From: Corallococcus silvisoli | Lineage (GTDB): Bacteria > Myxococcota > Myxococcia > Myxococcales > Myxococcaceae | Length of the DNA stretch: 64,000 nt | Direction of reading: 5' to 3' | Assembly: GCF_009909145.1 (NCBI RefSeq) | Contig: NZ_JAAAPJ010000008.1 | Coordinates: forward strand, 372,001-436,000 | Shown here: piece after piece, positions 26,687 through 35,310 of the stretch | How positions within the stretch are numbered: the first letter of the stretch is position 1 | Layout of the letters: the number at the start of each line of letters is the position of its first letter | Translations under genes and position numbers: made by a program | The notes under the pieces: model-generated | Databases searched by the model: none | Seen by the model: only the letters and a program-made list of their open reading frames with translations | What the model was told of the DNA's origin: nothing

Positions 26687-27298
26687 ATGTCCAAGGTCTT
26701 CCCTGGCGGTGATGGTTCCCTGCTCCCCTGCGACGTTCGCCGCGACGGCGACCGTCTGTTCGACGTGGCCATGTGGTGTCTGGGCCAGGACGTGCGCTGT
26801 CCGGACGGCAACGTGCTGCTCCGTCACGGCCTGGTCCGCGAACCCCGGCCTCCGGGCGTGGAGGGGCAGAGCGCCTACCAGGGACGGCTCGCGGACGGCG
26901 GGCGCCTCACGCTGTGGGGTTTCGGCGCGCTGTGTGACACGTGCGGCGCCGCCTTCTTCGTGCCGCGCGATGGCTTCGTGCCCCGGTGGGTGGAGGGGGC
27001 ATGCGGCACGGCGTTCCGCGCGGAGGACGTGGGCCCTCGGCGGGACGCGGCCTCCGGGGCGGAGCGCCGGGCGGCGCGGGCGGGGCTCGCGCTGCTGGCG
27101 GACTGGCTCGCGGAGTACGAGGCGTGGGTGGCCCGCGACGTGGGCCTGGCCTGGCGGCGCGAGTGCCTGGCGGCGCGTCGCAAGGCCTCACCCATTCCCG
27201 CGGAGGAGTTGTCGAACGCCTGGAAGCGGATGGCCGCGCGCGTACGCGCGACCGACGCCGGAGTGCAACACCACGCCGCTCCGATGACCGGAGCGTGA
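26687..27298 (+). CDS. Conserved hypothetical protein with CxxC motif
   Basis: 203 residues from the ATG at 26687; a GTG at 26675 is also possible and both have a GAGG nearby. The N-terminal half has several Cys (MWCLGQDVRCPDG, then ALCDTCGAAFFVPRDG and GACG), a potential metal site made of a CxxC plus distant Cys. The C-terminal half is helical (LADWLAEYEAWVARDVGLAW). No signal peptide. I do not recognise the family. It lies between the basic protein and the TPR protein with short gaps, so co-expression is likely. Confidence 0.6.
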   Translation: MSKVFPGGDGSLLPCDVRRDGDRLFDVAMWCLGQDVRCPDGNVLLRHGLVREPRPPGVEGQSAYQGRLADGGRLTLWGFGALCDTCGAAFFVPRDGFVPRWVEGACGTAFRAEDVGPRRDAASGAERRAARAGLALLADWLAEYEAWVARDVGLAWRRECLAARRKASPIPAEELSNAWKRMAARVRATDAGVQHHAAPMTGA

Positions 27299-27308
27299 GG
27301 AGGACATC

Positions 27309-29048
27309 ATGCTGGCACGCCTGTTCCGAGCCGATGCGCCGTCCGTGCATTCCCACGTCGCGTGGGAGGACCTCCCGGATGAGGCCCTCCCCCCGCCGCC
27401 GCTGCGCGAAGGGTTGGGAGACGCCCAGCTGCCAGTGACGACGCGAGTCCCCCTGGCGCAGGCGTACTTCAATCAGGGCCTGCGCCTGCTGCACCTGGGC
27501 TGGGCGCTGGAGGCCCGCCGCGCCTTCGCGGAGGCCGCGCGCCAGGATCCTTCTCTCGCCATGGCGTGGTGGGGGCTCACGCTCGCCCGGGGCGTGGGCG
27601 CGCGCTTCACGCCGGACCGCGCGGAGGCCAGCCGCAAGGCGCTCACCCTGGCGGAGGGCGCCACCGACCTGGAGCAGCGGCTGGTGGTCGCCGCGAGCCT
27701 CCTCGCGGACAAGGGGCCCGCCAATGGCAGACCGGCCTTCGTGCGCGAGATGGAGTGCCTCACCGACCGCTTCCCCCAGGAGCCCGAGCCCCGCCTGTTG
27801 CTCGCGGGCTTCCTCCTGGACGGCTACGAATCCGACGGGCGCCCTGGCCAGGGACAACCCTACGCGCAGCTCATCCTGCGGGACCTGCTGCGCGCGCACC
27901 CGCGCCACGCCGGGGTGCACATGGCCTGGGTCCAGGCCTGGCTGCCCAGCTCCCGGCCGGAGATGGCGCGTGAGAGCGCGGAGCTGCTCCCGTCGCTCGT
28001 GCCCGCGGGGAGCCCCGCGCTGCTCGCCTCGGGGCGCCTGCTCCTGCGCCTGGGGCGAGGGTTGGAGGCGAACCGCTGCCTGGAGGCGGCGGTCGCGGCG
28101 GATGACGCCTACGTCGCCCGTGAGTCGCTGCCCTTGGATGTCGCGCCGAGCGCGGATCCCGCCCTGCGCCTGTTGAGCGAGGGCTGCGCGGAGGTGGGGC
28201 AGTACCGCGGCGCGCAGGTCTGGGCCCGCAAGCTGCGCCAGCGGGTGGACGCCGCGGGCTCCCGGCCCCAGGCGGTGCTCTTCGCCGCGACCACGTTGGT
28301 GGCCGCGCACCTGCGCTTTGGCTTCTGCCGCGCGGCGGCGGAGGTCCCCCTGGAGCTGGGCGACAACGCCACCGTCGCGGAGAAGGGGCTGCGCGACGCC
28401 GTGCGCCTGTACGCGCGCGCGGCCTGCGCCCTGGAGACGGGGCGGCTGGGTGACGTGGAGCGTGCGTGCCTGATGCTGGATGCGCTGGTGCCCGCGCTGT
28501 CGGAGGCGCCCCGCTCCGAGGGCCGCGCCCTGTGTCCCCGCGACGTGGCGCGCACGGTGGAGGTCGCCGCGCAGGAGCTTCGAGGCACGCTGGATGCGCG
28601 CCGGGGTGACTCCGGCCGCGCGGAGGCCGCGCTCACGCGGGCCCTGCGCCTGGAGCGCCGCCTGCGCCCCGTGGGGCCCGCGCTCTTCTGCCGCCCGCCC
28701 CGTGAAACGTTGGCCCGGATCCGCCTGCGCTTTGGCCGCGAGGAGAAGGCCCTGGAGCTGGCGCTGGAGCGGGCCGGGGAGCGGCCCGGGTGTGGCCACA
28801 GCATGCTGCTGGTCGCGGAGGCCCATGTGGCCTGCTCGTGCATGTCCGAGGCGGCGCGCGACTTCGAGGCCGTGCTGGACCTGTGGCGGGACGCGGATCC
28901 GCACCTGCCAGGCCTGCAGCGCGCGCGGGGCTTCACGTCCGGCGGGTGCAGGGGACGCGCCGCGCTCCGGAGAGTGCCCGATGCGCCGGTGGACACCGGG
29001 CCCGTCCCTCGGGGTGGGAGAGGGCCCTGGACCGTTCACGGAGGCTGA
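27309..29048 (+). CDS. TPR-repeat protein
   Basis: A 579-residue all-helical protein. Tetratricopeptide units are clear near the N-terminus (AQAYFNQGLRLLHLGWALEA, followed by RRAFAEAARQDPSLAMAWWG), resembling the TPR proteins that begin 'YF-x-QG-x-x-LLHLGW'. Less regular repeats continue to about residue 540. The last 40 residues are Arg/Gly/Pro-rich and may be poorly structured. No signal peptide, so it is probably cytoplasmic. It begins 10 bp after the CxxC protein (27298), suggesting a shared transcript and perhaps a scaffold for the small proteins before it. Confidence 0.75.
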   Translation: MLARLFRADAPSVHSHVAWEDLPDEALPPPPLREGLGDAQLPVTTRVPLAQAYFNQGLRLLHLGWALEARRAFAEAARQDPSLAMAWWGLTLARGVGARFTPDRAEASRKALTLAEGATDLEQRLVVAASLLADKGPANGRPAFVREMECLTDRFPQEPEPRLLLAGFLLDGYESDGRPGQGQPYAQLILRDLLRAHPRHAGVHMAWVQAWLPSSRPEMARESAELLPSLVPAGSPALLASGRLLLRLGRGLEANRCLEAAVAADDAYVARESLPLDVAPSADPALRLLSEGCAEVGQYRGAQVWARKLRQRVDAAGSRPQAVLFAATTLVAAHLRFGFCRAAAEVPLELGDNATVAEKGLRDAVRLYARAACALETGRLGDVERACLMLDALVPALSEAPRSEGRALCPRDVARTVEVAAQELRGTLDARRGDSGRAEAALTRALRLERRLRPVGPALFCRPPRETLARIRLRFGREEKALELALERAGERPGCGHSMLLVAEAHVACSCMSEAARDFEAVLDLWRDADPHLPGLQRARGFTSGGCRGRAALRRVPDAPVDTGPVPRGGRGPWTVHGG

Positions 29049-29120
29049 GGGCGTACGCCACCGCGCTTGACGGACGCGCGCCCTTCACGTCACTAGGGGG
29101 CCTCTCCAAGGAGCCGCCCC

Positions 29121-29669
29121 ATGCCTTCGTTCCGCCTGAAGCCCGAGCAGGCCGCGTTGCTCGTCGTCGACGTCCAGGAGCGCCTGTGCGCCGCGATGGA
29201 CCGCGACGCCCTGGACCGCATGCTCGCGCGCACCGGCGCCGCGGTGGAGGGCGCCCGGGCGCTGGGTCTGCCGGTCATCGTCACGGAGCAGTACCCGCAG
29301 GGGCTGGGCCGCACGCACTCGCTCCTGAAGCTGCGGCTGGGGGAGTTCAAGCCGCTGGAGAAGCTGGAGTTCTCCGCCGCCACGCCGGACGTGCTCGCCG
29401 TGCTCGGGGACCGCAAGCAGGTGTTGATCACCGGCATGGAGACGCACATCTGCGTCTTCCAGACGGCGCGCGACCTGGCGGAAGGCGGCCGGGAGCCGTG
29501 CCTCCTGGCGGACGCGGTGCTGTCGCGCACGGAGGAGGACCGCCGCGTGGGCCTGGAGCTGTGCCGCGACGCGGGGGCGCGCGTCCTCACCGTGGAGTCG
29601 GCCCTGTTCGACATGCTGGGCCGCGCGGGCACGCCCGAGTTCAAGAAGGTGTCCGCCGCCGTCCGCTGA
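29121..29669 (+). CDS. Isochorismatase-family cysteine hydrolase
   Basis: A 182-residue cytoplasmic hydrolase. The Asp-Lys-Cys catalytic set is visible: Asp in LLVVDVQERL near the N-terminus, Lys in the KLEFSA segment, and Cys in VLITGMETHICVFQTARDL, preceded by the usual non-proline cis-peptide region GMETHICV. The family includes YcaC-like and nicotinamidase-like enzymes; the substrate here is unknown. It converges on the zinc permease gene (25-bp gap), so it is not part of that operon. AAGGAG lies about 5 nt upstream of the ATG. Confidence 0.88.
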   Translation: MPSFRLKPEQAALLVVDVQERLCAAMDRDALDRMLARTGAAVEGARALGLPVIVTEQYPQGLGRTHSLLKLRLGEFKPLEKLEFSAATPDVLAVLGDRKQVLITGMETHICVFQTARDLAEGGREPCLLADAVLSRTEEDRRVGLELCRDAGARVLTVESALFDMLGRAGTPEFKKVSAAVR

Positions 29670-29694
29670 ACCGGGACGACGGCGGGGGGGCCGC

Positions 29695-30567
29695 TCACGC
29701 CTTGCGCTGGAAGGGCAGGCGCACCAGCCGCACGAGCATCATCAGCAGCACCAGCACCCCGGACAGGACGGTCTGCGAGCCGCCCACCGGGAAGTCGTAG
29801 ACGTACGCGAACAGGTAGCCGCCCGCGCCCGCGATGCCGCCCAGCACGGTGGCGGTGAAGAAGGTCCACGGCAGCCGCAGGTCCAGCACCAGCGCGGCGA
29901 TGGCCGACAGCGTGGAGAACGCGAAGACGGGCAGGGCGCCCAGGGCCCGCGCGCACACGCCCACCATGATGCCGATGGACACCATCAACACCGTGTCCAG
30001 CAGCCGCACCGGCAGCCCCTGCACGGTGGCGCCGACGCGGTCGAAGCTCACGAAGGTGATGCCCCGGTACCACCACAGGTGCAGCACCATCAGCACCGCG
30101 CCCGCCACCGCCACGGCGTGGAGTTGATCCGGCGTCACCAGCACCGCGGTGCCGAAGAGGATGCCCTGGATGTCGTGGGCCTCCTGCGCGATGCGGTCAC
30201 CCACGAGGATGGCCGCGCCGCCCGCGAACGCGAACGCGCACCCCAGCAGGCTCTCCCGTGACAGCCGCAGGTGCGAGGGCTCCACCATCAGCAGCAGGGT
30301 GGCCGCCACCGACAGCACCACGGCGCCCACCAGCGGGTCCACGTGGACGCCCAGGTGGATCTCCGCGAAGAAGGCCAGCGCCACGCCCAGGCCCGCGGTG
30401 TTCGTCACCGCCGCGCTGACGAACACCATGCGGCGGAGCACGACGTAGACGCTGAGGAAGCCCAGCACGCACCCGGCGATGAGCGCGCAGAGGATGGGGT
30501 CGCGGAACAGCTCCCAGCCCGCCTGGAACTGTTCCCACTTCGAGGGCTCAAGCAGGGTTGTTTCCAC
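29695..30567 (-). CDS. znuB: Metal (zinc/manganese-type) ABC transporter permease
   Basis: A 290-residue inner-membrane permease of the ABC-3 family, with about nine hydrophobic helices. I chose the GTG at 30565-30567 (VETTLLEPSKWEQF), which overlaps the end of the ATPase gene by 20 nt. Signatures are RDPILCALIAGCVLGFLSVYVVLRRMVFVSAAVTN at the N-terminus (first two helices) and ALGALPVFAFSTLSAIAAL. With the ATPase and the periplasmic binding protein upstream it forms a complete importer. Zinc is the most likely substrate because of the ZnuA-like protein, but manganese cannot be excluded. Confidence 0.88.
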   Translation of the reverse strand: METTLLEPSKWEQFQAGWELFRDPILCALIAGCVLGFLSVYVVLRRMVFVSAAVTNTAGLGVALAFFAEIHLGVHVDPLVGAVVLSVAATLLLMVEPSHLRLSRESLLGCAFAFAGGAAILVGDRIAQEAHDIQGILFGTAVLVTPDQLHAVAVAGAVLMVLHLWWYRGITFVSFDRVGATVQGLPVRLLDTVLMVSIGIMVGVCARALGALPVFAFSTLSAIAALVLDLRLPWTFFTATVLGGIAGAGGYLFAYVYDFPVGGSQTVLSGVLVLLMMLVRLVRLPFQRKA

Positions 30568-31369
30568 GATGGGGTCCCTGGGGCGCGCTGTGGCAGTAGT
30601 CGTCGCCGTACTGGCGGCGGAAGGCGGGGTGGCAGAACACGGTGCGTGCATCGCCCATGACGAAGCAGCGGTGCTCGCGGTCCACGAAGAGGATGACGTC
30701 GGCGTGCTCGGCGGCGACGGACATGTCGTGGCTCACCACCACCACGCCCAGGCCCCGGTCGTGCGCGAGCGCGCACAGCCGCAGCATCGTCTGCTTCTCC
30801 GCCACGGCGTCCATCGCCGCGGTGGGTTCATCCAGGAGCACCACGTCCGCCTCGGTGGCGATGACCCGCGCCAGCAACGCGCGCTGCTTCTCGCCACCGG
30901 ACAGGTCGCGGAAGGGCCGCTTCGCGATGGCGCGCGCGCCCGCCGTGTCGAGCGCCGCCTCCACCTTGTGGCGATCCGCGCGGCTGGGGAACGGCCGGAG
31001 GAAGTTCCACCCGGACAGCCGTCCCCACCCGGTCAGCTCACGCGCGTGCACTGGCAGGAGCGAGTCGATGGAGGACATCTGCGGCACGTACGCGCTGCGG
31101 ATGTGCGGCGCGCCCAGGGCAATCCTCCCGGACACCGGCGGGATGAGGCCCAGCAGCGTCTTGAACCAGGTGCTCTTGCCGGAGCCGTTGCGGCCCACCA
31201 CCGCCACGAACTGCCGGCGGCGCACCACCAGGTCCATGGGCGGCAGGATGTCCTTGCCTCCATAGCCGATGACGAGCTGCTCGCACTTCAGCAGCGGCTC
31301 GCCCGGCTCTGGCGGCGGCGCGGCGCGGTGCCCCCGGTCCAGCTCCGTCTCGTGCTCACCATGCGCCAC
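30548..31369 (-). CDS. znuC: Metal ABC transporter ATP-binding protein
   Basis: A 273-residue ABC ATPase. Walker A is GRNGSGKST, the signature is LSGGEKQRALLARV, Walker B is VVLLDEPTAAMD, and the switch His is in VVVSHDMS. The N-terminal 30 residues are a charged extension not usual in ZnuC. It overlaps both neighbours in the operon (14 nt with the lipoprotein gene, 20 nt with the permease gene), so the subunits are translationally coupled. Confidence 0.92.
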   Translation of the reverse strand: MAHGEHETELDRGHRAAPPPEPGEPLLKCEQLVIGYGGKDILPPMDLVVRRRQFVAVVGRNGSGKSTWFKTLLGLIPPVSGRIALGAPHIRSAYVPQMSSIDSLLPVHARELTGWGRLSGWNFLRPFPSRADRHKVEAALDTAGARAIAKRPFRDLSGGEKQRALLARVIATEADVVLLDEPTAAMDAVAEKQTMLRLCALAHDRGLGVVVVSHDMSVAAEHADVILFVDREHRCFVMGDARTVFCHPAFRRQYGDDYCHSAPQGPHRGNNPA

Positions 31370-32219
31370 GAGTCACCTCCGCGGTGGGGCTCACCTGGGC
31401 CACCTTCTCCAGCAGCGCCGCGCGCACCGCCGCGTTCGCGGGCGCGTCGAGGTCCATGACGCCGTCCGCGCCCACCGTCACGGCGGACCAGTCCACCGCG
31501 TCGAAGAGCGTCGGCGTCAGCGCCAGCTTCAGCCCCAGCGACACGCGCGGCTTGTTGTCCCGGTCGGCGGGCACGTCCAGGTCGCCGGTGAGCAGCACCA
31601 CCGGGGTGGCCTCCGTCCCCGTCGCCGCCGCGGTGAAGCGGAAGGGCAGCGCCCCCGCGAAGCGCGCCGGAACGCGGCCATCGCGCACGCTGCCGCTCAG
31701 CCGCAGGGCGGTGACGGACCAGCGTCCGCGGGACAGCGTCGTTCGTCCCAGCTCACAGCCCGGCCGGCAGGTGACGCCCACGGTCTGGGGGGTGAGCAGG
31801 TCGAACTCGGTCTGTACGGGCAGGTTGGCCACCGTGGTGGTGGTGCTGCCGCCACCGCCGCCCAGCTCCGCCTCGATGTCCGCGTAGTCCACCAGCGCCC
31901 CGTCATCGCGGTGGCAGTGACCGTTGTGGCACAGCGTGTAGCCCGGGGGCGGAGAGGACGGGTCGAACGTCGTGGTGCCCCCGCCGCCGGAGCTGGCCAG
32001 CAGGTCGATGCTGCCCAGGCTCACCGCGCCGGAGTCCATGCGCAGCTGGAAGTCGGAGGCGAGCGCCTGGTAGCCGTCACCCGCGTCGCGGCGGGGCAGC
32101 GGTGTGTAGGAGGCCTCGACGGTGGGCTCCAGCACCGCGAAGTTCTCGCCCGCGTCGAACGCACAGCCGGACACGAGCGCGAGGGGGATCAGCCAGGCCT
32201 TGGATGCGAAGCGCTTCAT
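31356..32219 (-). CDS. Operon-encoded lipoprotein with putative metal site
   Basis: 287 residues starting with a lipoprotein signal (WLIPLALVSGC, lipidated Cys at 19). Gly/Ser/Thr-rich stretches flank CHNGHCHRDDG at residues 97-107, a compact Cys/His motif well suited to metal binding. The rest is beta-rich and resembles a periplasmic domain with an internal Cys pair (VTCRPGCELG). It lies in the middle of the zinc operon, between the binding protein gene (5-bp gap) and the ATPase gene, so it is almost certainly part of the transport system, perhaps handing metal to ZnuA. I do not recognise a named family. Confidence 0.8.
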   Translation of the reverse strand: MKRFASKAWLIPLALVSGCAFDAGENFAVLEPTVEASYTPLPRRDAGDGYQALASDFQLRMDSGAVSLGSIDLLASSGGGGTTTFDPSSPPPGYTLCHNGHCHRDDGALVDYADIEAELGGGGGSTTTTVANLPVQTEFDLLTPQTVGVTCRPGCELGRTTLSRGRWSVTALRLSGSVRDGRVPARFAGALPFRFTAAATGTEATPVVLLTGDLDVPADRDNKPRVSLGLKLALTPTLFDAVDWSAVTVGADGVMDLDAPANAAVRAALLEKVAQVSPTAEVTRGAW

Positions 32220-32223
32220 GGCG

Positions 32224-33147
32224 TCACTCCCCCTTCCCGGTGAGGCCCTGCTCCAGCCGGCTCACCATCAGGTCCATGCGCTGCAGGTACGTCTGGCCTC
32301 CGCGGAAGTCCGTGCCGCCGGGAAGCGTGACGAGCGCCGCGGGGATCTTCGACGCCACGAGCTTCGCGATGCTGTCCGGGTAGTAGTCCTCCTTCAGCAC
32401 CATCCGCGCCTTGCGCGCCTTGCCCTGGGCCAGCACCTGCGCGACATGGGACGGGTTCGGCGGGATGCCCGGCTTGGGCTCCAGGAACGCGATGGTGGTG
32501 AAGCCCAGCCAGTCCTGCAGGTACGCCGTCGTGCGGTGGTACGCGATGACGGGCACGCCCTTGAGGCCCGCGAGCCGCTTCTCCCAGCCCGCCTGCGCGG
32601 CCTGCAGCTCCTGCGTGAACTTCGCGAGGTTCGCCTTGTAGGTGGCCGCGTTCTTCCCATCCAGCTGGGACATGCGCGCCTCGATGCCGCGCGCCACCGC
32701 CAGCGCCTGCCGCGGATCATAGAGGTAGTGCGGGTTGCCGCCGGGGTGCACGTCGCCCTGGCTGCGGTCCACCTGCGTCGTGGGCACCTCCTGGAGGTTC
32801 ACCAGCCGCGACGCGTCCAGGTAGCCGTCGTTGCCCGTCTGGATGCGGTTGTTGCGCGCGCCCACCTGGAGCGTGGGCAGCCAGCCGATCTCCAGGTCCA
32901 GGCCCGCGGCGATGAGCAGGTCCGCGCGGTTGAGCGCGAGCGCCAGGTTCGGCTTGGCGTCCACGAAGTGGGGGTCCTGCGTGGGCAGCGCCAGGGACGT
33001 CACGTCCACCTTGTCCCCGCCCACGGCCTTCGCCAGCGCGGCGAGGTCCGGGAGGGTGGCGACGACCTTGAGCTCCGCATGCGCGGGAGCAGCGGCGAAA
33101 CAGACGACGGCGGCGCACAGGGCCGCGAACAGGCGAAGGGAACGCAT
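32224..33147 (-). CDS. znuA: Periplasmic metal-binding protein of zinc ABC transporter
   Basis: A 307-residue cluster A-I (ZnuA/TroA-like) solute-binding protein. The ATG at 33145-33147 (MRSLRLFAALCAAVVCFAAA) gives a good Sec signal and has CGGAG upstream. The mature protein begins ELKVVATLPDLAALAKAVGG. Metal ligands of the family are recognisable: His in TQDPHFVDAKP, His in GGNPHYLYDPR, His in IAYHRTTAYL, and acidic residues near the C-terminus (PGGTDFRGG). The long His-rich loop of E. coli ZnuA is absent. Encoded just after the outer-membrane protein gene, it delivers metal to the ZnuBC-like pair. Confidence 0.9.
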   Translation of the reverse strand: MRSLRLFAALCAAVVCFAAAPAHAELKVVATLPDLAALAKAVGGDKVDVTSLALPTQDPHFVDAKPNLALALNRADLLIAAGLDLEIGWLPTLQVGARNNRIQTGNDGYLDASRLVNLQEVPTTQVDRSQGDVHPGGNPHYLYDPRQALAVARGIEARMSQLDGKNAATYKANLAKFTQELQAAQAGWEKRLAGLKGVPVIAYHRTTAYLQDWLGFTTIAFLEPKPGIPPNPSHVAQVLAQGKARKARMVLKEDYYPDSIAKLVASKIPAALVTLPGGTDFRGGQTYLQRMDLMVSRLEQGLTGKGE

Positions 33148-33169
33148 GGAAGGGCTCCGGAAGAAGGGA

Positions 33170-34537
33170 TCAGAAAGCATGGGCACCGTGGGCGCCGGTC
33201 ACGACTTCAAGCGCGAGGAAGGCCGAGTAGTCCGGCGTCGCGCGCCAGCCCACGCGGTCCGTGGCGGCCTGCAGGCGCAGCCGGGAGAACTCGGTGGGCC
33301 AGAACGTCACCGACGCGCTGATGCGCTGGCGGTTGGCGATCCACTCGGGGTCGAGCGGATCATTCGCGACGCGGCCCTCCTGCGTCTTCGCGGGCGTGCC
33401 GAACTCGTAGCGCACGCCCGTGGCCCAGCGGTTGGAGAAGCGCCACACCGTCTGGGCGTAGCCGCCCCAGTCGGACAGCACGTCCTCCGGGACCTGGCGG
33501 CGCCGGTAGATGACCTCCGCCTGGAACACCAGCTGCTGCGCGCTCTGCTCCGTGATGGGCCGGAACTTCACGTAGACGTCCGTGCCGTAGAGGCTGGTGT
33601 GGTTGCGGTAGCCCGTGGCGTTGGGCCCGGCCGCGGCGGACAGGCCCCACAGCAGGGACAGGTCATCCGACAGCGGGAAGAACTGCTTCACCGCGCCCGT
33701 GAGCTGGAAGTCCAGCGGTGACAGCACGCGCTCCGGGGTCGCGCCGAAGAAGCTGCGCGCCGTGGCCTCTCCCTTGGCGTCGGTGGCGCTGCCGACGACC
33801 TCCACGTACCAGGGCAGCGGCGTGAGCCAGGACGCCTCCACGCCCAGGCCCCGGTTGCCCTCCGCGCCGAACACGCGGCTCATGACGAAGGGCTGGTCGA
33901 CGAAGTCCCACGCATGCGGGTGGGTGGAGTTGATCCGCCCGAAGCGGGTGAGGAACTGGCCCGCGCGCACCTGGAGGTTCGCGGGCAGGTCCAACGTGGT
34001 GGCGTAGGCCTCCTCGATCTCGACGCCGAACTGGCTGAAGACGATGTTGCTGTCGAAGCGGAAGTACGGATCCACCACCGAGCCGATGGACAGCTCCAGC
34101 TGCTGGAGGTTGAAGCCGTTCTGCGTCGGGTCGTGTCCTCCGCCCTGCAGGGGCTCCTTGCTGGAGAAGGCCGCCAGCGCCATGTCCAGGATGAAGCTCA
34201 GGTTGAGGAAGTTGGTGCCGCTGGAGATGGCGTTGGGCAGCTTGAGCGGCGTCACGCCCGAGTCGTTGGTGGCGGTGGGCGACGCCGGGGACGTGCTCCC
34301 GGAGGGGCGCGCGCGGGTGCTCGTGTCGGAGCCCAGTGCCTTCTCGATCTCCGACATCTCCTCCGGGCTCAGGGCCGGCGTATCGCTGGCCGGCGCGGGC
34401 TCGGGTGGGGACTCGGAGGCGGGTGGGGCGGCGGTGGAAGGGGGCGATGACTGCTGGGCCCAGGCGGCGCTCGCGGACAGCTGAGCGGCGAGCATGACGG
34501 CAAGGGCGCGGGAATGCCTGCGCGGAAGAAATGACAC
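33170..34537 (-). CDS. Outer-membrane beta-barrel protein of zinc operon
   Basis: 455 residues with a signal peptide (ALAVMLAAQLSASAAWAQ), a Pro/Ser-rich linker (residues about 30-90) and then an amphipathic beta-strand-rich domain typical of phosphate-selective-porin-like barrels (FRFDSNIVFSQFGVEIEEAY, VRAGQFLTRFGRINSTHPHA). It ends in Phe (GAHGAHAF), as usual for barrel insertion. There is no TonB box evident and no plug domain, so passive diffusion is more likely than TonB-driven uptake. It precedes znuA by 22 bp, so it probably provides the outer-membrane entry for the same metal. Confidence 0.78.
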   Translation of the reverse strand: MSFLPRRHSRALAVMLAAQLSASAAWAQQSSPPSTAAPPASESPPEPAPASDTPALSPEEMSEIEKALGSDTSTRARPSGSTSPASPTATNDSGVTPLKLPNAISSGTNFLNLSFILDMALAAFSSKEPLQGGGHDPTQNGFNLQQLELSIGSVVDPYFRFDSNIVFSQFGVEIEEAYATTLDLPANLQVRAGQFLTRFGRINSTHPHAWDFVDQPFVMSRVFGAEGNRGLGVEASWLTPLPWYVEVVGSATDAKGEATARSFFGATPERVLSPLDFQLTGAVKQFFPLSDDLSLLWGLSAAAGPNATGYRNHTSLYGTDVYVKFRPITEQSAQQLVFQAEVIYRRRQVPEDVLSDWGGYAQTVWRFSNRWATGVRYEFGTPAKTQEGRVANDPLDPEWIANRQRISASVTFWPTEFSRLRLQAATDRVGWRATPDYSAFLALEVVTGAHGAHAF

Positions 34538-34630
34538 GGGTGACTGCTCCTCGATACCGGACGGCCGGGGAGCACGATGCCCCGCGACGACCGTCGACCA
34601 ATGACCTGCTTCACGGACACGACACGCGGA

Positions 34631-35050
34631 CTACGCGTGCGTCGGAGGCGAGGCCTTGGGCGCGGTGTCGAGGACGGCGAGCGGCGCGAAGGAGCGCGGC
34701 GGCGCGGTGGGCGGGTGGTTGCTCTCCACGCACGCCGAGACGGCGAGGGTCTCTCCCGCGAGCGGCGCGGTCGCCTGCGGGGCCGCCGTGAGCAGCGGAC
34801 ACGTCTCGTGGTTGAGGCCCGGTGCATCCGCCACGGCGCTCGGGACGGACGCGATGACGGAGATGCGCTCGGCGAAGCGGGACAGCGAGGGGTTCGCGCG
34901 CCGCGCGTCCTCTTCGAACGTCTGGTGCTGCGGACAGAACCGATGCGCGTGCTGCTCCACGTGCAGCACCAGCCCCAGCGGCTGGATACCCCAGAGCGCG
35001 ACGAGCAGCATCGCGGTGAGGCGGGCAAGGGTGTGGGCGCGCGAAAGCAT
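34631..35050 (-). CDS. Small DUF2946-like protein heading the zinc operon
   Basis: 139 residues with an N-terminal membrane or signal helix (LTAMLLVALWGIQPLGLVLH) followed at once by HVEQHAHRFCPQHQTFEE, a His/Cys/Gln cluster, then a second Cys site (LNHETCPLL) and a tail DTAPKASPPTHA. DUF2946 proteins have this kind of single-helix-plus-HxxQ/Cys layout and are often encoded with metal-uptake genes; the assignment is by resemblance. It is the first gene before the barrel gene (93-bp gap), with a consensus -35 upstream. It parallels the protein at 25024-25470. Confidence 0.65.
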   Translation of the reverse strand: MLSRAHTLARLTAMLLVALWGIQPLGLVLHVEQHAHRFCPQHQTFEEDARRANPSLSRFAERISVIASVPSAVADAPGLNHETCPLLTAAPQATAPLAGETLAVSACVESNHPPTAPPRSFAPLAVLDTAPKASPPTHA

Positions 35051-35065
35051 CTGGGGTTCCCGACT

Positions 35066-35094
35066 GGCTTACTGTCGGCCCCCGGGAGTGTCAA
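35066..35094 (-). promoter_or_regulatory. Candidate sigma-70 promoter for zinc operon
   Basis: On the minus strand, a perfect -35 TTGACA (35089-35094) is followed after 17 bp by TAAGCC (35066-35071). The -10 is weak, but the -35 is exact and the site lies 16 bp upstream of the first operon gene. A repressor such as Zur could overlap it; I see no convincing Zur palindrome. Confidence 0.4.
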
Positions 35095-35310
35095 GGCAGG
35101 CAGGGGGCGTACGTCTCGGGGGCGACCCGGTGACGGACGGTGGGGCGGGGTGGCGATTCAACGTCGACGCACGAACCTCTGGCGTGGAGGCCGCGCCTGA
35201 AACACGAGGACACGGGAACGGTGTTTTCATTCCAGGCGTCCCTTCTGGCCGCATCGGTTAGGTTGGATGAGCCTCACCCACAGGCCCCCGCGCCAGGAGT
35301 TCCGCCGCCC

